From Theobroma cacao (taxonomy: Eukaryota > Streptophyta > Magnoliopsida > Malvales > Malvaceae): DNA of 64,000 bases. The translations under genes were made by a program, and so were the position numbers. Each line of letters opens with the position of its first letter. Position 1 is the stretch's first letter. The stretch spans positions 18,281,049 to 18,345,048 of the forward strand of contig NC_030859.1 of assembly GCF_000208745.1 (NCBI RefSeq), written 5' to 3'. The notes beneath the pieces were generated by a model, which was given only the letters and a program-made list of their open reading frames with translations, searched no databases and was not told the origin of the DNA. This document shows, piece by piece, positions 1-11,387 of the stretch.

Positions 1-482
1 GTGGTAGCTTATAGATACCCTATTTTGTCGAAGATTCCAGTTGACATCTCTACCACACAGACAGTAGGTTTCTAGCACCAACACTAGGTGTATTTTGGGC
101 CACTTGTCATTGTAACCATTATTGTACATTATAACTTTGTAAATTTTTGTATGTATGAATTTATTTTACTTACACGTTACAAAAGATTTCTTACACGTGT
201 TTTTATAAATATTGTTTTATATAAAAATGCTATATTTTAATCAATATTTTGAATAGTGATATTTGTCTATAAATCCTTTTAAAAATTTATCTTTGGATTT
301 ATTTGAGCCGAAAACGACTGGTAATTGTTTAAAATGGAATGTTTAACAACGATTGCTCACAAGAAAGGAAAGAAACTGATATATAAGCCTTACGGGGTTC
401 CGGTTGGCATTTTGGGTAATGAGTGTCAATCGGGACGTCGCGGCGGTTGTCATGGGCCCGATGGAGGTTCCGGGTCGTGACA
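1..482 (+). repeat. LTR fragment A (3' end of an LTR retrotransposon LTR)
   Basis: No coding frame is convincing. The stretch ends in GGGTCGTGACA at 472-482, a terminus typical of LTRs of plant Ty3/gypsy-type elements. Its last ~420 bases match, with gaps, the block ending at 2544: both hold 'TATGAATTTATTTT', a 'TTGCTCACA' box and the same terminus. The 5' part lies outside the window. Family assignment to Ty3/gypsy is inference from the terminus only. Confidence 0.55.
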
Positions 483-2544
483 TTTAGAGAGAGAAATTTG
501 GTGATGAATTTAGTTGAATGTCAAGGTAACTTAGTGTTTTTAGGTGTTTAGTAACATTTAGTATGAAAATTAAACAAGAAATTTACATGGCCATTATTGA
601 ACCTATCTTGGCCGAATTTTATGGGTGAGGTTTGATGATGAATTTGGTTGTTTTTCATGCCCTTTAGATTGTAGTTGGTGCTTAAGAATACCGAAAATCG
701 AAAACGGTTACCCGAAAAATTTTACTCGCTTTAGTTAGCAATTTGCACCATAATGAGGGATATTTTGGTAATTGCACTTAGAATAGATTTTTATTGAAGT
801 GTGTGGAATTTTGGGGAGTACTGGAAGTGCAATAAATTAATTGGAATTGAATGGGACGTTTAGACCGATTAAATAGTGTATAGTGCGTGATAGGCTGAAC
901 ACCTCCCATTTCATTGCATGCATTCATATAGAACATAGAATAGTTTTATGACGATTTAGCATAAGAATATTAAATTTCCTGTTGCACATTATGTATAGGT
1001 GGTGAGCCTCGGATAAGGGCAAAGGTATTGCACCCGAGGATGAAGAATATGAGTGTTGTAAATTCCCGTCAAAGTGAGTAACCACTGTTCATCTTATCTA
1101 TCTAGAGTATTTTTACAATTATTTTTATGATTTTAAGAATATTGAACTTAAATGAATTTTATGTTCTATGACTAATAATCGATTTAAGAAATAAGGTTTA
1201 TGACTTATTTTACAATTCAATAATATTTTTGAAAACGAGAGTATGTGAAGACCAACCTTTGATGTTGCTTATATATTTAAGTTTACGTACCTATGTTTGG
1301 AATTGACGATTATGAATTGTTACGTGATGACATATGTGGCTAGGTTTTTGAGTTGTGAAATATATAAACTGTTTGCTTTCCTTTGACAGGCTGGGTAGTA
1401 TTATGTTAGCCACGTTATGCTGTCAAAATTTTATTGATTGGTGGGTTATTTAATTAGCCACTACAGTAGGCAGGTTTTCGTGAACCAGCCTATTAGAGGG
1501 CACGGTAAACCCCGTTATATTTACCTTAGTAGGAAAGGCACGAAGGATGTCTCCTAAAGTACGATAGAGTTCACTTCACGCCGAACCACCACTTGAGGAT
1601 GAAATCTGCCAACGCCAAGGGATGGCTAAACTACGTTTTTATGAGTAGTTGTTAACTTAATAACCTTGGCGGACTCGGTTGAATGCCTCGGCCAAGGTAT
1701 CACCGAGTATGATTTTTGGCACGAGCCAAGTTTTTTTTAGAAAATCATAAGTCGTGATATGTATTATAATGAAATATGTTGTTTTATATTATTTGAAACA
1801 AGTACAAAATGTTGTGGATTATGGTATGATGAAAAGTTAACTATCTCCATTTACTCGGCTTTAGATGTTAATGACAGACTTTGTTTACTCACTGAGTTTA
1901 TGAAAACTCACCCTTTCTTTTTTAACCATTTCAGGTTTAGGATAATCTGTAGGCAGTCTATTTCATCAAGCATCTCTTTTGGACTTACTTCCTTGGAAAT
2001 CGTAGGTCTACATTCTAGCACACTTTTGGTTATCTTGGGGTGCCACTGTAGGATAATTTTGAATACCTAGTTTACTGTATCACTATGTGTATGAATTTAT
2101 TTTGTTCTCACGTTATAAAAATTATTTATGCATAGTTCTATAAAAATTGTTTTATAAGAAAATGAAATATATTATCGAATATTTTTATTTAGTCTAATTA
2201 GCCAACTTTTCACTCCAAATGGATGATTTAGATTATAAAAATTTATTTTTAATTGAAAATGGATATCTTTCTACCATACGTTGTATTTTTATCAGGTTTC
2301 GAAATTTTCAGGTAAAAAAATAACCAAAATACCCCTGTGTGGCTAAAATTTTATTTTAATTGTTTTCGATCTAAAATAGTTTATATTTCCTTAAAACTCG
2401 ATATTTAGTAACTATTGCTCACAGGGGAAGTGGAAAATTGATGCAAGAGCCTTGCAAGGTTTCGGTTGACATACCGTGTAATGAATGTTTATCGAGACTT
2501 CACGGCAGTTGTCACGGGCTCGAAGGGAGTGCCGGGTCGTGACA
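483..2544 (+). repeat. LTR-derived block B ending in the same GGGTCGTGACA terminus
   Basis: This block ends at 2534-2544 with the terminus seen at 472-482, and its right part (about 2005-2544) aligns with fragment A. The middle has features common in long plant LTRs: a 'TTTACTCACTGAGTTTATG' stretch near 1885 and a 'TTTCAGGTTTAGGATAA' stretch near 1930. I see no primer-binding site, gag or pol between the copies, so this may be a nested or rearranged LTR pair, not a complete element. The 103-codon frame at 1759-2070 is chance. Confidence 0.5.
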
Positions 2545-2969
2545 AACAGTATCCAACAATATAATATAATTGATTCAATTAGCTTTAATACAAATGAATT
2601 TTGACTTTATAAGACAAGAAAGGTCAATTTTACTTTATATGAAGTTTTTCATACCTTGTAAAACTTTTAAGCCATTTCGTTTGAAAATGGATTTCCCAAT
2701 ACTCTAGAATCAATAGCTGAACCCTCTCACCTAGACAAGACATAAATAATTTGTATGCCTCGGGTGCAAATACTTGAGACATAAGTAGAAATATCACCTT
2801 TGCAACTTCGATACCTAGGTTTGTCAATCATTTACATGGACTCATATATGTCACAACAAGGGCCCTAACATAATTCTACATAAACAAATCAACTTAATTT
2901 AAAACAATATTAAGTCAAAACATGTAACAGCAAAATACAAGCCTTTCTTCTGTTGCCATATACCTTGAA
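2545..2969. other. No gene seen
   Basis: AT-rich sequence after the LTR end. A 65-codon minus frame (2630-2827) has no family signature that I recognise. Confidence 0.4.
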
Positions 2970-3245
2970 CTACTTCCACCTATCATCATTGCAATCATTT
3001 GTCACTGCTTCAAGTTTCCTTAACAACATGAAGACGCAACACAAAGTTAAGGATAGCATGAAACTGTTGACTAATGGTTTCGTCGAGCAAGAAAATTGTC
3101 TTTTCATAACTCTATTCTTAATTTCATGTGCAATTTTATGTAGCAAAATAGCCACCATTTCCTCTACATGCATATTTTTATATGGTTTGAGTTTACCAAT
3201 TGTTCTCAATAGGTGACATAACTTGTGAAGAACTCTCTTATCCAT
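2970..3245 (-). pseudogene. PIF/Harbinger-type transposase (ALP1/HARBI1-like) N-terminal fragment
   Basis: The 91-residue frame has the layout of the N-terminal helical region of PIF/Harbinger nucleases: 'MDKRVLHKLCHLLRT', then 'NMHVEEMVAILLHKIAHE', 'KNRV' and a closing 'DDRWKWFK'. In the family this region comes before the DDE nuclease core (usually '..CLGALDGTHI..'). No DDE core follows downstream on the minus strand, so this is a 5' remnant. In domesticated ALP1-like genes this part supports protein contacts, but nothing suggests this copy is functional. The match is from memory of the family pattern, not a database search. Confidence 0.55.
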
Positions 3246-4270
3246 CTTTGTGTTCTCTAAGCACCCTAGGTAGTGTTAAATGCAGTTCTTACCAATTTTT
3301 AATGATCTAGTGTAATGTCTATGCCAAGCATCTCCAATCCATTTTAATGAACTATGGGTTTCTTTATTTCCAAACACAAGTATTAAAAAAAAAGCCTTTC
3401 TCCTTTTCATAATACTAAGGTAAGCATCAAAGCCCAGCAACTTGTTGGGAGTAAGGGCTGAAAAGAGCTCTTTGTATAGGTCCGGTTTGCTGGTTTTCGG
3501 GAACATTCGACTCCACTAACAAAAAGATTCTTAGATTCCATCCTTCCCCCTGCCTCGACCTTCGCTCCCGGTTTCGGGTCAATGGAACTGCCTCTGCCTC
3601 TGGTTTTTTCCCCTTTTCTTCTCTTTTTTATCTTATTACCTGTCATCAAGCCTCCTACCCCAGATTTTTGAAGTCAATTTTGAATAGACTCATCTCTAGG
3701 CTTCGCATCTTCATGAAAAAGACCCATGCCTCCGCTTGTGGCTTTCATACCACCCATACATGCTTTCATTCTCTCGCCTCCCCCGCCATTGCCTTTACAT
3801 CGCAAAAAGAAAAAAGGGTTTATGCCGAAAGAGACAAGGGTGTTGTATGTATGTATAAGTCCAAAAGAGCTGTGATGGCTCTCGAAATGGAATTAGAACA
3901 GCAAGACGAACTAGGGGTAGCACATTAACAAGATATTCCATTTGTGATAGCGATGGCAGATAAACCAGATATGTTGGTTAGTTTTATCCTTCTCAAAGCA
4001 GTAACACCTATTAGTTAGTATGGTTGGGTAATTTAAAGTCTTACCTAGGTGTGCCGCTCGCCCGCAGGTGCGTATTAATACAAGAAGAGAGGCTTTCTTA
4101 TCTTCTTTTTTTCATTTTTTAAGGAAAGTACTTTGAACCTAACTAGGAGTCCTTCTATCTGGAGGTGGCTTCCGACGCCCTATGCACGTAGCAATAAAGT
4201 AGACTAGGTCAACTTTTTGTGCAGGTGAAAAAGAAAATCCACCACTCGGGTCTTTAGACACTCGCCCTAT
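3246..4270. other. Non-coding block, GC-richer from about 3400; possibly organelle-derived
   Basis: From roughly 3400 to 4260 the base composition shifts from the AT-rich background to balanced sequence with C-runs, such as 'CCTTCCCCCTGCCTCGACC' near 3540 and 'CCGCTCGCCCGCAGGTGCG' near 4053. No known protein is encoded; frames of 60-86 codons have no signature. The texture resembles plant mitochondrial spacer DNA, which suggests a nuclear-integrated organelle fragment, but I cannot confirm it. Confidence 0.35.
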
Positions 4271-4277
4271 ACATTGA

Positions 4278-5896
4278 GTGCTCTGGAGCAACAACTCCAC
4301 CACATTGGCAGAGTACAGTCTTCCAACTCCAATGGTTAACATGAACACCCAGTCAATTGATAAGCTGTTGATGGAGGAATTAGATTACAATACTGAAGAA
4401 CTTCGTGTTGAGCATGCAACATTATTTGCTAAATTAAACAATGAGCAAAAAAAGATATACCATGCTGTTTTGCAATCTGTTGCTCATGACGAAGGGACTT
4501 TTTTTTCGTGTATGGTCATGGTGGTACAGGAAAAACTTTTCTTTGGAAAACCATCATATGTGCCCTCAGAGGAATTGGTCAAATTATTTTGGTTGTTGTT
4601 TCATCTGTCATAGCTTCTTTACTACTTCCTTGAGGTCCAACTGCTCATTCAAGATTCAAGATACCTATTGATGTTGATGATCTATCTACTTGTGAAATAA
4701 AAAAGAAACACAATTAGCAAAATTGTTTCAAAAAACTACTCTTATTCTGTGGGATGAAGCACCAATGATACATAGGAATTGTCTAGAAGCATTGCATAAA
4801 AGTCTCCAAGATATCATGCATGATGATACCCGACATGAAAACAACAAAACCTTTGGCAGAAAAACAGTCCTGGGAGGTGATTTCAGATAAATTTTGCCTA
4901 TCATTCCATCTGGATCTAAGCATGATGTAATCAATGCTTCGATATGTAAATCTCCTCTATGGGAACATTGCAAAATCTTTACTCTACAAGCAAACATGAG
5001 ATTATTGAGTTCAATCGCTTGATCAAGCTGCAATTGGTGAAATCGAAGACTTTGCTACATGGATTCTAAATGTTGGTGATGGTTGTGCACAAGGAATTGG
5101 TCCTAATGTTGATGACGATACAACAATCATCAAAATTCCAAATGATTTGTTGCTCAGTTCGGGAAATGATCCAATTCAAACCATATGTTCTGCTATCTAT
5201 CTTGACTTTGCTAAAAAATTTACAGATATATCATATTTGCAACATAGGGCAATAGCAACTCCGTACAATGATATAGTCACCCTCATCAATGAGTTCATGC
5301 TTTCCGAACTACCTGGTGATATCAAAACTTACTTGAGCTATGACACAATTTCAAAAAGTTCGTCGAGCACCAGAGATGAAGATTTCTTGTATCTTATTGA
5401 GTTTCTCAATTCTCTATCTTTTAACAAAATTCTGAACCATAAACTTTAACTAAAAGTTGGTGCTACAATCATGTTATTGAGGAACATAAACCAAAGCTTA
5501 GGATTATGCAATGGTACTAGATTGATGGTGACTCATTTAGCATCCCGTGTGATCCAAGCTAAAATCATCACTAGAAACCATATAGGTGAAAAAGTATTTG
5601 TTCCTAGAATAAACATGACAATAAAAAATTCAAAATGGCCATTTGTTTTGACTAGAAAATAATTTTCGATCAGATTGTGTTATGGCAAGACAACAAATAA
5701 GTGTCAAGGACAAACACTTGACATAATAAGCCTATTTTTGCCTAAGCCAGTTTTCACTCATGGTCAATTATATGTTGCTCTTTCAAAAGCAACAAGTAGA
5801 GAAAGATTAAAAGTACTAATCCAATCTGAAAATGATTCTGATATAGGAACTACTCAAGACATTGTTTATAAAGAAATTTTACATGCTTTACATTAG
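4278..5896 (+). pseudogene. Helitron PIF1-type helicase, C-terminal part, broken
   Basis: Across three frames one can read, in family order, a Walker A box 'FVYGHGGTGKTFLWK' (about 4507-4550), Walker B 'LWDEAPM' (about 4750), 'GGDFR' (about 4875), 'HRAIATPYNDIVTLIN' (about 5245), 'CNGTRLMV' (about 5507), 'NKCQGQTLD' (about 5697) and 'LYVALSKATSRERLKVLI' (about 5767). This is the helicase that unwinds DNA during rolling-circle transposition. Breaks: a one-base shift in the T-run at about 4500-4507, a TGA in place of the usual Gly after 'LLLP' (about 4633), a shift near 4700, TAA in place of Gln in 'GGDFRQ' (about 4888), and further stops near 5448 and 5660. The N-terminal Rep domain is absent. 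Identity is firm; function is lost. Confidence 0.8.
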
Positions 5897-6307
5897 ATAT
5901 ATTCCATTCTTTCTTGATACTATTATATTTTGCGTTATCCTATTGTATCCTATCTATAATAGAAATGTATGTGTTCATTAACTTCATGCGAATTATGAAT
6001 TATTGTATCATATAAGATTTTTGTATCAATATATATCTTCTTTGTGAATTATAGTAGATGTTAATGATCTTGATTGTCTCAACTATTATTATACATTTTC
6101 AAAACTTCTGTTAATTGAATTTTCTTCCATTACTATTCCCAACATCTAACATTAGGTGTTTTTCTTCATTTTACAAAATTTTGCTATTATATGGTAAAGG
6201 TAATGCTTTTGTTTATATTTATTTTTCAACAATATATCTAAGATCATGATAATTTTTTTACTGCCAAAACTATCTAAACTTATTATTCCATGCTTTCACA
6301 GGAAATC

Positions 6308-8534
6308 ATGTCATACCAACCTCTGTCCGAATTGCAAATTAGAAAAGAAAGACGCACAATTCAAATTTGTGTTGCGCGCATCTAGCACAGCATCAACTAT
6401 AAACAAGCAAATGACATTATCAGCCTTGATTTCCTTGCCACCGATGATAAGGTTCGTCAACATTTGATAATGTTATGATCTTAAAATAATGATGTTCCAA
6501 ATCTTATCAAACAATTAATAATCTTCTTTGCATCCAGGGCAATGCGATTCAAGCTATCATCCATAAAATACATTGAATCCATCTTAGAAGAAGGACATGT
6601 TTATTGCATCTCTGATTTCAAGGTGTCTAAACTAAAAAAAAGCTACAATGTGATTTCAGCTCCTTGTACCATCACAATCACTTTAAAAACGAAGATTGTC
6701 AAGGCATCATCATCTGTTTTATCATTTCAACGCCACTACTTTCAGTTTCTGGAATTTGAACATCTACCACGCAGATATAAGATTAACGAAACTCTCACTA
6801 GTATGTTTAAATCTTTTTCTCAAAAATATCAATTATTTATAAATTTTTACATAAAATTTAATTCAATTAAAATACTTAGACAAGACATTCAAATTAGTAT
6901 TGAATACCTTATAGATATAAGCATACATTTTGCTCTTAGTAATTCTATATATAATCTCAGTAATTTATTCATTGTTAAATGCAGATGTCATCGGTCTGAT
7001 CATTTCAATGAGCAAAGTTACTGCAATGTATGTCAGCAACAAATCAACTAAAGCTCCTAAACGGAACTTCCAATTACAGAACATTAGGTTTGCTACATCG
7101 AACTATACTTTCTAAGCCAATACTACATTTCTATACATGATCAATATAAGTTGACTATTTTATATTCCTTTTGTTTCTATCCAATGGCACAATAATTAAC
7201 GTAACCCTCTAGGGAGATCTTGCATATTGTGTTGATGATGATATTATAGGACTGAAAAGCAAACCAATCATTATTTTGGCTGCTATGACAGTTGGAGAAT
7301 ACCAAGGTAAATCAATTAAATCTTCAACCATTATAGTGTCTTCAATCATTATAATGTTTGACATGAATATACTCATAATTTAATCCATTCTATGCATAAA
7401 TTTATAGGACAACCATTTGTTGCTTCGTGCTCTGCATCCAAAATTTATGTTGACTTAAATATTCTGATTGTGGCAGACATGAAAGCTATGTAAACATTGA
7501 ATAGAAATTATGATCTATCATGCTTTTTTTTTTCATTTTGTTGTTGTTTCTTTAACCACCATGCATTAGCATTGAACTTATTATTTCTTGTTTTCATGTT
7601 CAATTCACACTCAGATTTGATGAAAAAATGCACCAGTGTTACTGTTTGACGTCTGCCAATGACCACAAATTCAACCTGATCAACAAGGAAATCACAATTG
7701 TGTGAAGATTAAGCAATTGCTGCAAATTGATCACTCCAAAGCACAAGTAAGAATATCTTCCCATAATTAATTATGAAAACAGAAATCATATTCATTCTAT
7801 TTGTCATCATCACTTATCTTATTTTTGAACATCTCATTACAGACAGAGACATACACTTGCATTGCAAAAATCAAAGAATTTGATTGCACCAAAGGATGGT
7901 ATTACATCAGTTGCAAAATATGCATGAAAACATGCAACAAATAAGTGATACTTTTTGGTGTCCAGATGCAAAACATGGAGAGCAACTGACTCATCTATGG
8001 TGCATTTATCATCATAAATGATGATAGTCATTAACAGAACCTGATTTTTCATCGCTTCTATCATTGTTTAACAAAATCATCTTTTCTTTCTTCCAAATTA
8101 GCAACAAATTGATCATCACTGTTGAAGATAATACTGGCAACGCAACATTTGTGGTATTTGGTGATGATGGTGAAAAAGTCATTGGTGCATCAATTCCTAA
8201 ACTTGCATTGCTAAACCACTTAGACAAATATGTCCTTCCTGAACCAATCACCAAACTCATTGATCAAGAAAAGCTATTCAGCATAAGCTTGGTGACAAAA
8301 TCATTGGACACTGGAAATCTTACCTTCAGAATCAATAGTCGCAAAGCTGTTGATGAATCCCAGAAACCAACAATGATGCTTGGACAATCATCTACCTGTG
8401 AATCGACTTCACATTTGGATAAAAAAAAGAACAACTTGGCAATCCAAGAATGCCCTGCTTCCTCACCAGAAAACCAAATACAGCAAGACCTTTTTCCTGA
8501 AGAATCTCCAAACAAAAAAGTCAAAATGAGGTAA
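6308..8534 (+). pseudogene. Helitron-borne RPA1-like single-strand DNA-binding protein, broken
   Basis: A spliced RPA1-type reading can be followed. The start is 'MSYQPLSELQIRKERR' at 6308, then 'HSINYKQANDIISLDFL' up to a donor near 6450. The next exon begins 'GNAIQAIIHK' near 6539, followed by 'ILEEGHVYCISDFKV' (about 6570), 'DVIGLI' (about 6985), 'WGDLAYCVDDD' (about 7212), 'CIAKIKEFDCTKGWYYISC' (about 7860) and an OB-fold C-terminal exon 8064-8534 with 'TVEDNTGNATFVVFGDD'. Replication protein A 70-kDa relatives bind single-stranded DNA; such copies travel with Helitrons. Breaks include TAG at about 6389 where the family has Trp before 'HSINY', and a frameshift near 6560. The last exon (157 codons) is still open. 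Confidence 0.72.
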
Positions 8535-9960
8535 CCGACAACTACTTTACATTTTCAGACTTTATTTTAGATTTCTGAATTTAATAATATACATCTAAAA
8601 TATCTTCTCAGTGACAATGTTACTGTTATGATTATATTTTTCTTCCTATTAAATATTATCTTAAACTAACCATCTCTTATTTAATATTTGTTACAGTGCT
8701 GAACATGAACGAGATAAACATGGCTGAAAATCTATAATCACTGCTGTAACATAAGTTTTTGTTGCTTCATAAACACCATCTTACTTCTCTGATGTTGTCC
8801 AAAAATTGACGCTGCATATTTTGAAAGAATTTGTATGGATCAAACTTTGTCCTTTTTTTGGACAACAAAATGTTCAGTTGTTCATCACTGAACATAAAAC
8901 AACTTTTATATATTTTGTAATGTATGGTATTATTATAGTAAACTTCTACCTAACTTATTTCATAGCTACTTCATAATCCTATGTGTGATACCCAATGTTA
9001 CCATGAGTGCATTACAAACAGCAAAAGCTGCTGTTGAAGAACTCTTTTATCATATAATAACAATGATATGAGCTGCTGATCTAATACTTCCAACAACAGA
9101 ACCAAGGATGGGAAGTAACAGGCAAATTTAGACCAGCAGTTGCAAAATGATTCTTCATGAAAGGGTTGCTCACAGAAACAGAAACTGTCTGGTTTGAGAG
9201 TGGAAACATCTTCACATCATAAGGACATTGAACAGGATGTAGATCATGTTGAACAAGACAAGCTGTCAATGAAAAATGACTGCCACCTTTCCTATTTTGA
9301 TTGAACGATTTCTAGATGGTAAAGATCAATGGTAATAAATATCAGTTGACAATTTACATAGAGTTGGAGACATTGCCAACCAATTAAATAAGAAGCTTTC
9401 TAAATAACCATGTAAGCTAAGGTGCAGATCGATCTACATAGAGCAATGCCTAAAAAAGGTTCATTCCTCCCATAATTTCATAAAGCCAAAAAGTACTTTT
9501 CTCTTCTTTTTTTTTAAGAAAAAGAAAAAGGCACTGGAAAGCCCTCAACTTAATACTCAATTGAAATGGTCATCAAGCAACTAATCCACGATATGAAGAC
9601 AAGGGATAATATCAAACCTGAACTTCAGCACCATCAGCTGTTGAGATAGGAATGAACCCAGGGAATACCAGAGAATCAGATCCAATCTTTTTAAATTTAT
9701 CTCCTTGAGCAAAATTAAAATTCATCAGCTGTGGAACAGCAGACAGAAGCGTGTAAGCAATATCAATTATTTCTTGCTCTCAGTAGAAGATTAGAAAAAT
9801 GTACATTAAAAGCAAAATACAATTATCCATCAAACAATGAACTGTTTGGCCGAACTAACCTTGCCAAACTTTGTGAACTCTGTTTCAAAGTAGACTTGGT
9901 TTTTAAGGCTAAATACCATGAAAGAGTTTTTGATGCGGCAGGATGCTGGTAGTGATATAG
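8535..9960. other. No gene seen; Helitron 3' flank
   Basis: AT-rich, with short unrelated frames only. The Helitron 3' terminus should lie here, but I could not choose among candidate CTRR hairpins by eye. Confidence 0.35.
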
Positions 9961-10200
9961 ACTTGAGGCTGCAGCACTAATGCTACTGCCTGGTAGCAAT
10001 GGTGCTGAACAGAGCTGCAGCGTTGAGAACTTGGTGCTGCAGCGCTGTAAGTTCTGTTTGGTAAGGGGGAACAGCGCTGCAGCGTTGAGAACTTGAGGCT
10101 GCAGCACTGATGTTACGGCCTCGTAGCAGTGGTACTAAACAGCGCTGCAGCGTTGAGAACTTGTGCTGCAGCGCTGTAAGTTCTGTTTGTGAACTGCTTT
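9961..10200. repeat. GC-rich 130-bp tandem duplication rich in GCTGCAGCG palindromes
   Basis: Two units start with ACTTGAGGCTGCAGCACT at 9961 and 10091, so the period is 130. Inside each, GCTGCAGCGTTGAGAACTTG recurs (10014, 10076, 10144) and GTGCTGCAGCGCTGTAAG follows. The block is much GC-richer than its surroundings and strongly self-complementary, which suggests a MITE-type terminal region or a hairpin-forming tandem duplication. Frames across it are repeat artefacts. Confidence 0.65.
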
Positions 10201-11387
10201 AGCGTTTCACAGTAGAAGTGATGGAATTGCTGAAGACCGGAACTGGTTGGCACGTGACCTCTTATATACGTTTGCTTCCTTAGTCAACGACGTCGTTTCA
10301 TTATTCAATCTTCCTTTTATAAGAAAATAAGTAACTAAAACTTCATTTCGATTTTGTCACACCCTAAATAGGTACATTAATTAAGACTTAAGAGGTGAGA
10401 TTGATATAAGAAAGTACGTTTCAAGATTAATAAAATGTATATTCCCCTTTTTTAATATAGTTTTTCAAATTTCTATCCGCAACCCCAAACCATTTAGATT
10501 GTATACATGTTAACATTTTATAGCCAATGGACAAAAACTTGATCATGTATCACTTCTCAATCCTTGATCATGTACTTAAATAATCAAGGATAACTAGCCA
10601 ACCCATAAAAAAATGCTTAGAAATATGGTTCTTAAAAGGGACATGCTTATGCCTATCACCTTGAGGCCTCTTCTCTCTAACTCGATTCCAAGTATTAGAA
10701 GCTTTATAAAGCCCTGAACCAGAAGCCAACAAATAAAATTTGATGCTTATCAGCTATAGGAATTATAATGTCACATAAAGAGATATACATCTCCAAAAGC
10801 TCATTTTGACCTTACTGGTAAACCAATACCAATTGCCATTGTCAATAACAGCTACTACTTGGGCGTACTATGTATGGCAAAATCAAATACCAATGAAGAT
10901 GTAAGGAAGATCATTTCAAAATCCAAATTAATACACTATACAGTTATTAAACAGTAATGGGCAATTTAGAGTTGTGCTAACTACTAATTGGCTGTCCCAA
11001 GTCCTATGCAAGTATGTAATGTTCCTATATTTTTCTGCATCCAAAGGAAAGTCATAAAGATGGTTTGATTGTTATCTGACTAAGACCTATGAATGCATCA
11101 GAAGGGAGAATTTGTTTAATTCACTTCAACGGTCTAGAGAAGAAGAGTATAACAGGGGCGATGATTAATAAAAAGTTTACATAAACATAATAAAACCAAC
11201 ATCAGACAACCTCAAAACAATATATATATATATATATAACGAGCTTGAATAACAAAATCTTTACTATTTCCAATTTTTTTACATAAAATTGGTGTCCTAA
11301 ATCAACATCACAACCACAATCACAAAATATTGTCTGTACTGAAAATCCAAAAGTAAAAATGACTTAATGCTAAAAACACACACAAGT
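10201..11387. other. Intergenic; no gene seen; (TA)n at about 11219-11238
   Basis: This is AT-rich sequence 3' of the subtilase gene, with a short TA microsatellite. A short minus-strand open stretch near 10630-10740 looks protein-like but matches nothing that I can name. Confidence 0.35.

Larger units (their letters stand above)
4278..8534 (+). mobile_element. Decayed Helitron (helicase and RPA1-like modules)
   Basis: A PIF1-type helicase remnant (4278-5896) and an RPA1-like remnant (6308-8534) lie in the same orientation. Plant Helitrons characteristically encode a Rep/helicase protein together with RPA-like single-strand-binding proteins. The Rep (HUH endonuclease) part is not visible upstream of 4278, and I could not fix the 5'-TC and 3'-CTRR hairpin termini, so the limits given are those of the coding remnants. 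Every module carries stops or frameshifts, so the element is not autonomous. Confidence 0.7.

Noticed and set aside
2630..2827. 65-codon minus frame considered as part of the Harbinger transposase
   Set aside because: It does not contain the DDE core or any family motif expected after the N-terminal fragment.
9823..10107. 94-codon minus frame rich in Leu/Gln/Ser
   Set aside because: Created by the 130-bp GC-rich tandem repeat.
10630..10740. Minus-strand protein-like stretch ('LYKASNTWNRVRE') considered as a PPR-protein tail
   Set aside because: No PPR repeats or start upstream and only about 40 codons; similarity is too vague.
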